In this document: in pieces, positions 54,601 to 64,000 of the stretch | Position numbering within the stretch: position 1 is the stretch's first letter | Layout: the number at the start of each line of letters is the position of its first letter | Assembly (NCBI GenBank): GCA_949775045.1 | Contig: OX459106.1 | Coordinates: 3,150,727-3,214,726 of the forward strand | Length of the DNA stretch: 64,000 nt | Reading direction: 5' to 3' | DNA from: Metridium senile | Taxonomy: Eukaryota; Cnidaria; Anthozoa; Actiniaria; Metridiidae | The notes under the pieces: generated by a model | Databases searched by the model: none | What the model was told of the DNA's origin: nothing | Seen by the model: the letters and a program-made list of their open reading frames with translations, nothing else | Translations under genes and position numbers: made by a program

Positions 54601-55640
54601 TGCTGGTAGTGCAGCCCAGTACAGATTCCATGATGCAGTGAACTACTACAACAAGTAACATGTTTTCTATACATCGATCACTTTCTGCATTTTTAGACAA
54701 AGATTATAAAATCTAATGTTTATAGAGCAATATCAACTAGACGCCCGATAGGGTGCTTACATGGGCATCTTCTTACGACGTTATACGCCATTTAAAATTA
54801 GCGACTTAAACGAAAACTTTACAGTCTTATTCGGTATACAGCTTACGATTTAATATGATGATGAGGTGTATACGAAAAAAAGGACATTTTTGCACAATTT
54901 GCAGATCGAGTTTTTAAAATCTTTTGTTTTCAGTCTACAGGGTTAATTTCTTTGTTTTCATCGCCAATTTGCCGCGCACGCGCACACGGGTATGGTCAAA
55001 GTTCAGTCACGTGGTCAAAGTAGCTTCACAAAGCTACACATTAAAATTCGACCAACGTTTGTATGTAATATTTATATCTAAGGACGCCCTCTCGTCAGCA
55101 ATTAAAATAAAAAATAACGTCAGCAATTTAGGTCACGCAGAGTCAAGAGAGGTTAACTTTACAATTGCAAATGGCAAAAAGCTACTTTTTTCATCGAGAG
55201 ACTTTTAAACGCTACCTTACAAGACTTGTTTAAACTCTTCACGCTAGTGGCACCATCCTCCAGACTTGTTAGATTTCCAAATATCTCTTCTTCTGTCATA
55301 TTTGCTTTTAGCCAACGGAAGGAGTAGGAATTCATGTTTTTTGTTCTAGAAACCATTCCTTTATGGGAAAGAAGGATAACTTTTTTCCAACATCGTCGAC
55401 TCAGCCGTGCCAGAAGTCTTTGCTTCCCCAGGCCCTAAATAAAATCAAACATTGTAAAAATATGCGTGAATAAAAGTAAACAAAACAAAAATCTACAGGC
55501 AATTAAATAAGCAAGCCATCGAACAGATAATCTAACCGACAAATACGAGAAAATTAACACACAACAATTTATAAATAATTAATTAACAGATACATAAATA
55601 TAATTAACTGTGTTTATAATTCAATTAACAAACGGACAAA
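54601..55640. other. No firmly recognised gene
   Basis: A CACGTG core at about 55010 lies in a GC-richer block (CGCGCACGCGCACACG). A minus-strand stretch at 55244-55441 (MTEEEIFGNLTSLEDGATSV) may be an exon following the one at 55641-55883, but I could not join them in phase. Confidence 0.3.
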
Positions 55641-55883
55641 CGAACTCACTTTGTTTCTGGTCTTTCCTTTGTAAACGACGAGGTAGGTGTTTAATTCAGC
55701 GTCGATTTTTTTGTTTGCTCCCTGTTTTATTACTTCTTGGGTTTCAGGGCTCACTCGCATCAGTGCGTATATTCTAGAACGAATATCCTTGGCTGTCTCA
55801 AGAAATTGGTTATCATTGATTTCCATATCATTGATCGATTCTTTCTGCGAAGGAAGAATTTCGCGAAAAGGGACGGTATACAT
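55641..55883 (-). CDS. Hypothetical first exon
   Basis: An open frame with ATG options, including MEINDNQFLETAKDIRSRIY, and a donor AACAAA|GTGAGT at 55641. The sequence is helical and acidic/basic mixed (RVSPETQEVIKQGANKKIDA). I do not recognise a family. Confidence 0.35.
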
Positions 55884-56216
55884 TACAATTCTACAAGTCG
55901 CTCACTAGATTGGACCTTCATCTATCGAATCGCAACATTTTGAAGTGGAGGTTTACTCCTACTAACAACTCAAAGGTACAGATACGCTTTTTCAGAGCTA
56001 TCGTCCAAAACGTTCAAGTTTTCCTTTATGTCAAATCGTTTATATCGTCCAGATCGTCCATATAGAATAGAAGATATAGTATATATTATTTTTTTTTACG
56101 AAAAGCATGATAATAAGATGTGCGCGATGATAGGTACGACTATCTAAATATTATAAGCTTTATTTTTCTGAATAAAATGCATAAAAATAAATGCAATGGC
56201 TAAATTAGACTACAAG

Positions 56217-58079
56217 GGGTAACAACAAACCCTGGGCTAGGGCCATGGCCTACCCTATGGCCTTCCCCATGGCCTACCGTTTTTTCATTTTTTATATTTT
56301 CATAGTATAAATTCTTGCATAATCTCCTCTTTTCTTACTAAAAATCGAGAATTTCAGGCCATGTTTGCTTGATTTATTAAAAACTTTTCGATTGGGTTAC
56401 CTGTGTTTTTATATGGCTTCCTTGACATGCCTGTACTTGCCTTCCTTTGTTAAATTTATGCATTTATCACTTCTTTTCTTACTTAGAGCATTATATTCAC
56501 TGTAAAAGTGTTCAATTACTAAATGATAAAGGTCAAGTGTTTTTGTATTTGTTGCTAATTTGCCAACAATGCCTCTATTATAATATTCTATAATCTGCTG
56601 AATTTAATAAAATTAACAATAACAAATAAACAATCAGGCTGTTTTAAAAAATGTTGTATGTATAATGTTCAAATATGTTTTATTTACTGAAAAAAATGTA
56701 ATATCGGTTTTAAATTTATGAAAAGTTATATTATTTCAAATTGATGATGAGTTGTATTCTAATTTTTCTTAGATTTTAATTTTTTCATATCGAAAAAGCG
56801 TTGTTGAAATTACTGATATTGACGCTATATAAGATACAACTTATTTTTATTACTGATATTTTATGTTTTTGTGAAACAAAATAAAATAGTCAAGGTGTAA
56901 TAGTCAAATAGACACAAAAGAAAACAATGGAGTTAGAGACTAGTAAGGTGTATTAGTCATATCTATTTCACGGGCTTAGTGTCTTCACTCTATTGTTTAA
57001 TGACTGAATATCACAAACACTAAAAGCGTGCAAAACATATCACTACATAGTACTAATTACACAATAGAAAACAATATAATTAGCATAAAATATCACTATG
57101 TAGTACTATATTTGTTGCACCCTTTTATATTTTGTACTCAAGTAACAAGATGAGCTTCATTTCCCAAATTTTATTTGTAACCGGAAAATACATATGAAAT
57201 ACATATTTTCAATTCAATATAAACCAGATAAAAAAAATAAATCTCACTGACATGTTAATGGCAATTATACTGACCAAAAATATATGCTGATACACATTGT
57301 GGACCAACAGTTGAACTGTAACAACTAAAATATATCAAAAACGCAATAATCACTGTCGACCAATGCTTAAAATATGAAATGTAACTTGTAACTTATAAAA
57401 CAGTATATCAAATAATTTTGTAATCACTGACATCATGTTTATAGTCGTTGTTTATGGGTCGGCTAAATTTGTCCTCATTTACACCATTACATAGATGGAA
57501 ATCTTTCCTTGAGAAATCCCATTTCTTTCTGGCCTACTGTATGATTCAGCATTATCTGAACTGAAGTCAGGACAAGGTTCTTGCAGTTATTGTGTATATT
57601 AAAAATAGACTTCAGAGTTAAAATTTTACCCAGTAACGATGACTTCTGATCACTAAATTCTGCAAGAAAAAGGAGGTTTTTTTTAAAAATAATGACCAGA
57701 AACTAAACAAATTATAATCAAGAATAGATAATGATTGAATTCAATCTGAAAAATTCAAAGATTGAACCAGATTGATATGGATTGCGAACTTACCATCTCT
57801 ACCTATCTCCACCGCTCTCCGCCATATTGATAGTTGCGAAAGCATGGAAAAGAAGGCAAGTACAGGCATGTTTAGGAAGCCATTTAAAAACACAGGGAAC
57901 CCAATCGAAAAGTTTTTTTATAAATCAAACATGGCCGAACTGAAATTTTCGATTTTTAGTAAGAAAAGAGGAATTTATGCAAGTATTTATACTATGAAAA
58001 TGTAAAAAATTAAAAAAGGGTAGGCCATGGGGTAGGCCATAGGGTAGGCATGGCCCTAGCCCAGGGTTTGTTGTTACCC
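56217..58079. mobile_element. 1.86-kb element, ~225-bp TIRs, 9-bp target duplication
   Basis: Ends read GGGTAACAACAAACCCTGGG inward on both sides, and the inverted arms extend to about 56440 and 57855. Flanks are GACTACAAG (56208-56216) and GATTACAAG (58080-58088), a 9-bp duplication with one mismatch. Long TIRs and 9-bp duplications fit Mutator-like elements. The interior lacks a recognisable transposase, so it is non-autonomous. Confidence 0.85.
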
Positions 58080-58131
58080 GATTACAAGTCTCTTATTTTC
58101 ATGATTATTTTATTATTTATTTTCCACTTAC

Positions 58132-58548
58132 TACAAGCCATAAGGCATTTCTTTTCTGTTGTTTGTCCCTCAGTCGAGGAAAGGGAAGTCTGCGTAGAGA
58201 TGTGACACTTTGGTGGTTTTATCCTGACTGTTAATAAATTATGTAGAATGTTTGCCTCTTCGTTACTTAGAGCAGTTGTTAGCGCGGTCAATGAATCAAG
58301 TGGATCTTCAATCGTTGCCAGAGCCAAGCTTATGATTTGCTGAAATTCCCAATATTTATACCACATAAACTCGGTGTTATTGAAACTTTAGCTTTTTTAC
58401 GGGGCTAGGTATACGAATCGATTGATAACGAAGCAAAAACAAAATAAAAAGATTGTATCCAGTATACTTACAGAACATTTTTTCCGATGTCAGCTTTATT
58501 CCCAAAAGTTTAAACAAATCAACGAAGTTGTTTGTGTTTAAATGTCTG
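58132..58548 (-). CDS. Hypothetical gene exons
   Basis: One exon at about 58132-58393 (YKYWEFQQIISLALATIEDP, LSSTEGQTTEKKCLMA; donor TTGTA|GTAAGT) and one at about 58473-58548 (FVDLFKLLGIKLTSEKMF; donor TTCT|GTAAGT). Codon content and splice signals look genuine, but I could not reconcile the phase between the two and recognise no family. Confidence 0.35.
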
Positions 58549-59178
58549 GGAGGATGAGGTTTTATGCACTAGTCAGTTGTTCCCCCCGCCCCCCCCCCCC
58601 CCCCCCCCCACCCCCGGGATATGTTGGGAATTTACCGGGCAATATAGGGAGAAAACAAGTGACTTTTGACTATTTTCGAGCACCACCCCCCAGAGGATTT
58701 ATTTAAAAATACCAGCCACGTTCCCCAAGTCCCCCGGGTGATTCACTTCAGGAGCCTGGTCACTAGTGTGATTTCAAAATGGCGGCGATGATAGCAGTGC
58801 ACAAGTTAGGACAAAAACCTTTGTTTGTTTTGTTATTGTTTTGCTTTATCATGTGTTGTTGATTGGATATTTTGAATGTTTTGCTTCCCTTTTTCCTTTT
58901 AAACGGAAAAGTGTTTTTAATCGACAGAATGAAACATTGAAATCGTTTTGGACAGGGTTTTTTTAAATACTTGCAAACTATCTGCAACAGGAGAAGTGAG
59001 TACGCCAAGAGATTTTCAAATGAAGGGAAACTTATTAATGATTATTTCCTAATAAAATATTTGCCAAAGGATGAAATTATAATTATAAGTAAACTTATAA
59101 TAAACTTTAAAATGACTCGATTACTCGAAAACAAAACAGTAAATATAAAAATATAGCTTTATATATTTATAAATATAT
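58549..59178. other. Spacer with poly-C tract
   Basis: An interrupted run of about 25 C at 58586-58612 followed by CACCCCCGGG. A plus-strand ATGGCGGCG at 58780 opens only 27 codons. Confidence 0.5.
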
Positions 59179-59912
59179 TTATATCTGCTTATTTTTTAGC
59201 AACTTCTTTCTCATATTTTTCAGCTTTTGCTGTATTTGTTCAGCCTTGTATTGGTTTATACTGAAGATTTGACTATCCTCTCCAAGCTGCACAGCCTCCT
59301 GTGCAAGGGCATAGGTGATACTCAAAGGTGCTGCAAATTAATAAAAAAGGAAAAAAATAAGTTTAAGGTATCAGCAAAAAAATGAATAAGTGAAGGCCAG
59401 GAATCACGCTATAGAAATTGAAATAGTCAGTCTTTCATTTATAATATCTAATATACTCTTCATCTTTTATTGCGTTTAGAATATATGTGTACATTTTTAT
59501 AATTCTCCAAACCTTGTTTCCTCAGGAGGTTTTCCATGAACACAGTCTCTTTTACAGAGTATTGTACCCTCGGACTTTGCGCTAGCGAAGCAGTTTTTTG
59601 ATATTTTTCTTCTGGTTCATCTTCGTGCTTTTGTTCTATAATAGATAATTACTATATGAAATTAATAATCACGGTGATCACACCTCCGAAGTCGACATTA
59701 CTTACTCTGGTTTTTCTTCAAGATATCAACCTGAATTTGCAGTTTGGTAATCGTCTCTCCCATCGCATCTATTTTTTCGACATTCTCGGAGAGCATGCCT
59801 ATAACTACAACATACATCAAAACGGAAAGATCTTTGAGCAATTGATTAGCACATACATATGTCATTTACCTTAATATCCTAATTACTCACTTTGCGCAAA
59901 TTGCTCATCGGG
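59179..59912 (-). CDS. Coiled-coil protein gene, 3' exons incl. 22-nt micro-exon
   Basis: Exons 59891-59912 (22 nt, PDEQFAQ), 59706-59798, 59513-59635 and 59179-59330, all in compatible phase and ending at a TAA. Protein: SMLSENVEKIDAMGETITKL and QIQVDILKKNQ (heptad-like coiled coil), YSVKETVFMENLLRKQGAPL, SITYALAQEAVQLGEDSQIF, then a basic tail (KLKNMRKKLLKNK). It looks like a real spliced gene without lesions; upstream exons were not found and I do not recognise the family. Confidence 0.55.
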
Positions 59913-60148
59913 CTAAAGTAAAAAAGATGCATACAATTAGTAAAGCAACTTATTCTTCTAATCACCAAAACTACGTAACTCACAGGACACACCTTCCCTT
60001 CCAATCCACATAAGCACCATAGCTCACCTAACCTAACCCACCACACTTATATGATTTTCATTTGTCCCTTATGTTAAATCATTACGATAATCTATACCTT
60101 AATTGGTAATTGTTTATTTATTTATTTATTTATTTTTTTAATATAGAA

Positions 60149-60311
60149 GAGACAGATGTGTATTGCTTTTGTCAGCAAGTATGGCTTGATGGTTGGATGT
60201 GACTTAGAAAATTGCCCATTTGAGTGGTTTCACATAGAATGTTTAGGAATCAAAGAAGAGCCAATGTCATCAGAATGGTTTTGTCTATCATGTTTGAAAG
60301 AAAATGATTAA
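60149..60311 (+). pseudogene. ING-type PHD-finger exon with frameshift
   Basis: Follows a polypyrimidine tract and TTTAATATAG. Reads DVYCFCQQ, then after a one-base frame change YGLMVGCDLENCPFEWFHIE and EWFCLSCLKEND, stop. C4HC3 spacing matches ING-family PHD fingers, which bind H3K4me3. The frame change lies at about 60176-60186 inside the finger. No upstream exon identified. Confidence 0.65.
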
Positions 60312-61504
60312 CTAAAGGTGACTGGCTACTTTGGAACGCTTTGGAACGTTCGATTCGAGCCCACGATGTGCGCTCACACAAAAACCGCTGAATAAAATAC
60401 AAATTTTTATTTAGGAACCATACACGTTTTGAACTTCAACAGGGCAAAACCCTCAAATTTTGCACGGGACTCTATACTTTTGTTATGCTTAGTTGAAAGA
60501 ACCTTGCAGAGCATTTAGTTGGGGTTCCACGCTTTCTCGAGACTAGGTTGTATTTTTGTCTCGTCATTGAAAAGTTTTCATCGAAATTATCAATATTTTA
60601 AACATGTAAACAAAAGTTTAAAAGTCCAGCGACGGCAGACATATTTGACGAAAACTCCCCTCCCCTCTCCCTATACAGAGTCAATTTTGCCCACGAAAGT
60701 GAGGCGCGCGCACGCGTCATCATTTTTAGCCGTGAGGTACTGAACGCTAGTGAACATTTGCCACAGACCGGGCAAAATGATGATTACGTAATTTACGACC
60801 ATGAAAACGTTTTTTTCGGATGCACGCTGCTACCATGTACTACAGGCTCTCATGACAAATGAGATTTGCGAGAATAATAATATAGTATTGATTCCTATCA
60901 AAATAAAACTAATTATTTTAAATTATTCAAGTTAACTCTTTGATTATTTTTATACAATGGGACACATTCATATTTTTTTCTTTTATTTACTGATTATTAT
61001 CAACTTAATGATTTATATTATATCAACTGATTATAATCGTCTGATGAAGACTAGCAGATTGCAGTTGAAACGTCGCGGTATTTCTACCAATGACCTCAAT
61101 CGTGAGACAATTGATTAAGTATCCTTTTAATCAACTAATCATTTTATTTTCCTGCTAGCCACCCAGTCCACCCCCAACCCCCCCCCCCCCCCCCCCTGGA
61201 ACCGCCCCTGTATTTTTAGTGAAAATAGTTATATTTGAAAAACCACTCTGAAGAGCCACATGGAATTTACATAAAACCCAATGGACTACCCTATGAGGTT
61301 CACCTCGTTTGTTTTTTTGTTTTTTTTTCTTCATATTTTGGAGTTTGCTTGTTTTATGCGCAGCTTCTAAACTTATCCCTGATCCTTTGCGTACAAGCTT
61401 GTAGGTTCTGCACCAAGGGGCTGTATATATGAAGGGGAATATAAAACAATAGAGTTATCCCGGCTAGCAGGGACAACTCGCCTTCATATAAACAGCCCCT
61501 AAGA
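60312..61504. other. Intergenic with short structured motifs
   Basis: Contains a CTGATGA...GAAACGTC motif (61041-61074), an uninterrupted poly-C run of about 21 (61172-61197) within a CAGGGGCGGTTCCAG-like transposon end (minus strand), and a hairpin AGGGGCTGTATATATGAAGG with its partner at 61481-61500. Confidence 0.5.
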
Positions 61505-61858
61505 CATTTAACGATCGACTTCGGTGTCGCATGAGTGACGTAGTCGTCTCAGTACCACGTGCCTCTCATCGCTGTGGTCCAGCAGACGTCGTGTCCCGGT
61601 TCGGGCATGGATTACAAGTGAGGTGAGGAAATGAGGGTTTTTCTCCAGGTTCTCCCATTTCCTCCGTCTTCACAAAAGAGCCATGACGGGGAATGAAGGT
61701 TGGATTTTTTCTTTTAAAATTATTGTAAATTTTACCAATTCCAAATTTTTATATATTGTACAGTATATTTAGTTTAGTAAACATTGTAGCTGAAAAGCCT
61801 TTTTAAGGAGCACAATAAAGTTTGTATGTATGTATGTATGTATGTATGTATGTATGTA
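61505..61858 (+). mobile_element. SINE with (GTAT)n tail
   Basis: A tRNA-like head (B-box-like GGTTCGGGC at 61598-61606), a conserved-looking body (GGTTCTCCCATTTCCTCC), the end AAAAGCCTTTTTAAGGAG with ACAATAAAG, and a tail of nine or so GTAT units. The 5' limit is approximate. Confidence 0.65.
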
Positions 61859-62613
61859 TTGGTCAGTAATAATTTTGTAATCCACAAACAATGAACTACT
61901 CCAGAGGCAATATTTTGGATTTTGGATTCAATACAATACAGAGTAGTTTAATATGTTGACTAACTCAAATAGTCAGGATCTTGAGGCTGTAAAGAGGGAG
62001 GTGTAAAGAGGGGGGCATAAGGGAGATTGGAAACCGCAAAACCGTACAAAAAATCGACAAAAACCGCACAATCGCACCAAAACTTGCTATTAACTGCAAA
62101 ACCGCACCAAAAATAACACAAAACCGCATCACCGCGAACTTTTACGTCCCCCTTTGTAACCTTTTCAATCTTATTGCAGTAAACCAGCCTAAATCATAAC
62201 TTCACTTTATTTTATTTTTGCCAACGGACTATAAGTCCTAGTATAACGATATTTAAACTATCATGCAAGTCAAACATAACACAAACAGAACTCCCGATGT
62301 TTAACTATAAACATTCGCCAGGCGCGTGCTGTGAGGAAATTTCCTGATCAGGACCATCTTGTTTCTGTATGTGTTATGCTGCTCACGCGACTATTAATGT
62401 CAATTATAATACGTTTCAAGTTGATTTCTAACTAACTACAAACCCAGTAATAAAATATATTAATGATAAAATGATTGTAACAACTTATTAAAAACAGAAG
62501 ATCAAAAATATATAACTCCGAAACTCCCAAAAGTATGTTCTAACAAATAATAATAACAATTTAATTCTTAGCGCACTACATCAATTAATCTCAGTTCTCT
62601 TACAATTACAGCA
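61859..62613. other. No gene; degenerate ACCGCA repeats
   Basis: AAACCGCAC-type units recur between 62030 and 62135. Otherwise AT-rich without open frames of note. Confidence 0.45.
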
Positions 62614-62902
62614 GTTCTCAGTCACACGTGCAACGCTCGCATAAAGAGCACCGCTATAAAACGTGAAGTTGGTGGACGTCAATCAAACTGTGTTTACAAG
62701 ACGCATGGTGTTTTTACTTCAGTCGGGTTGCAATACATGTCTGAATTCCTACAACAACCTCTTCGTCGGATTCAGACATGTTTCGCAACCCGACTGAAGT
62801 AAAAACACCATGCGTCTTGTAAACACAGTTTGATTGACGTCCACCAACTTCACGTTTTATAGCGGTGCTTTTTATGCGTGCGGTGCACGTGTGACTGAGA
62901 AC
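62614..62902. mobile_element. Foldback element with ~130-bp arms
   Basis: Starts GTTCTCAGTCACACGTGCA and ends with its complement. The arms share AAACGTGAAGTTGGTGGACG and TTTTTACTTCAGTCGGGTTG. The loop is about 30 bp. Target duplication not evident. Confidence 0.85.
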
Positions 62903-63567
62903 CGATGTAATATGGAAATAATAAAGTAACGAAAAAAATGATTACAATAACAATATAGAAAATAATGGTGATGAGAATAGCAATTAAATCTGAAAACCTA
63001 GGAATTAAATAAATATCATCTCATAGGTAATGTATGTAATTCACAGTAGTAAAAAAGTATGATATTAACAAAGCTGTTTTAACAATAAAAGACAAATTGC
63101 CTTTTGACGGCCAAATTAAATCGCCTCTTGACAGACATGTCGTCTTATGAGAGATAGATCGTCTCATGACGGACAAAACGTCTCATGACGGACAATTCGT
63201 CTGGTGTGAAAACCGGACTAACACAACTTCAAACTGATTTAATTTGTCAGTTGAAATCATAAGTATTGGAAAAAGAATACTATTCGGTTTGCATTTACGT
63301 CATCAAAAATATTTCAGGCAGTTTCAGAGACCTCAACATAATAAAAGTACTTTCACGCGAAAGAGTGGGTAAAACTATGTAATTTTGCAAAAATTCAAGT
63401 CAAACCAAGTTTTTGCTGCCAAAACATGAACAATTTCATATGCTATTTTTTTTGGTAAGAATGTATGGAGCCGCCATATTTGTGTACACCAACATGGTGG
63501 AAAAAGTTCAGGCGTCGAAATTACAATTTAACTCAAACCAAAACGCTTTTAGAGGTGAAAAATTTAA
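62903..63567. other. No gene; CGTCTCATGACGGACAA repeats
   Basis: Four to five degenerate units of about 20 bp at 63095-63205 (CGTCTCATGACGGACAA type). The rest is AT-rich. Confidence 0.5.
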
Positions 63568-63919
63568 GGTGGCTTCCTATAGTATTTTTCAGACCATATC
63601 TTTCAGTTTCATTTGGCTTATTCATAGTCTTAACTTATACCTATATACTTGATTTTTGGACCAGTTTATGAGCTAAGATGAAATTATAAAATGATGTTAA
63701 TTTTAACTTGATTGACGTTACCTTGGCAACGATAAACAAATATTGTTGAAATTGGATTTTGTCGAATAACTCTAAAACTCGATGAGACCTAGACAAGCGG
63801 CAAACGACATCATCAACTTCAAGCTATTTCAAAACGATTCCAAGTATTTTAAAGAAAATCAATCTGTTAGTTTTCAAGTAATTCGCCGAAATATTCTAAA
63901 ATTCTTTAAGGAAGCCACC
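63568..63919. mobile_element. 352-bp MITE flanked by TTAA
   Basis: GGTGGCTTCCT at the left end and its complement at the right end, directly flanked by TTAA at 63564-63567 and 63920-63923. A 64-codon open frame across the right end has no recognisable family. Confidence 0.7.
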
Positions 63920-64000
63920 TTAAACAACAAACAATTTCATTTATGTACCAGCCAAAAAAGTGTCATTTGTGGCTAATTTACATCTTTTTACGGCTCTAGA

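Noticed and set aside
63413..63976. Open frames of 64-79 codons at the right edge
   Set aside because: They cross the ends of the TTAA-flanked MITE and show no recognisable family.

Overview
The window looks like nuclear DNA of an AT-rich metazoan, most likely a cnidarian. The basis is short-intron GT-AG genes, a TTAGGG-type repeat and several protein families I know as heavily amplified in cnidarians: THAP/RNase-H-like transposase genes, solitary P2X7-type C-terminal domain genes, a Helentron and CR1-like LINEs. I cannot name the species. Almost nothing is a clear single-copy housekeeping gene. The window is a mosaic of nested transposable elements and decaying transposase-like genes.

Layout. 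0-7 kb: a frameshifted SAP-domain gene (-) with a tandemly duplicated exon, then a many-exon zinc-ribbon/DDE-type gene (-) carrying a 170-bp MITE, then a Harbinger-like fragment. 7.3-15 kb: a small gene (+) whose 3' part is duplicated. The second copy is split by a 3.8-kb element with about 600-bp terminal inverted repeats and TTAA target duplications, and the first copy preserves the empty site. 15.4-19 kb: a multiply frameshifted transposase-like pseudogene and a truncated LINE reverse transcriptase. 19.5-26.9 kb: an intact 2472-residue Helentron protein (OTU, HUH Rep, Pif1-type helicase, endonuclease). 28.7-31.3 kb: a CpG-rich promoter and an RPA-like gene. 33.5-39 kb: P2X7-type domain gene 1, a Crypton-like N-terminus and two decaying multicopy-type genes.

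The main find is at 39,389-47,480: an 8.1-kb element bounded by TTAA and about 21-bp inverted repeats. It carries two convergent genes, a P2X7 C-terminal (ballast-type) domain gene and a ten-exon THAP + zinc-ribbon + DDE-type gene. Each is driven from one end by a mirrored CACGTG/ACGTCA promoter module. The element sits inside another transposase-like gene, and deleting it with one TTAA rejoins that gene in frame.

48-64 kb: a 0.7-kb (ATW)n array, several foldback elements, a chromodomain gene, LINE and hAT relics, a 1.86-kb element with long inverted repeats and 9-bp target duplications, PHD-finger and coiled-coil exons, a SINE and a third TTAA-flanked element.

The genes do not form a pathway. 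Most belong to separate mobile or amplified families at different stages of decay. Family assignments rest on motif recognition without a database search. Exon boundaries were inferred from splice signals and phase.
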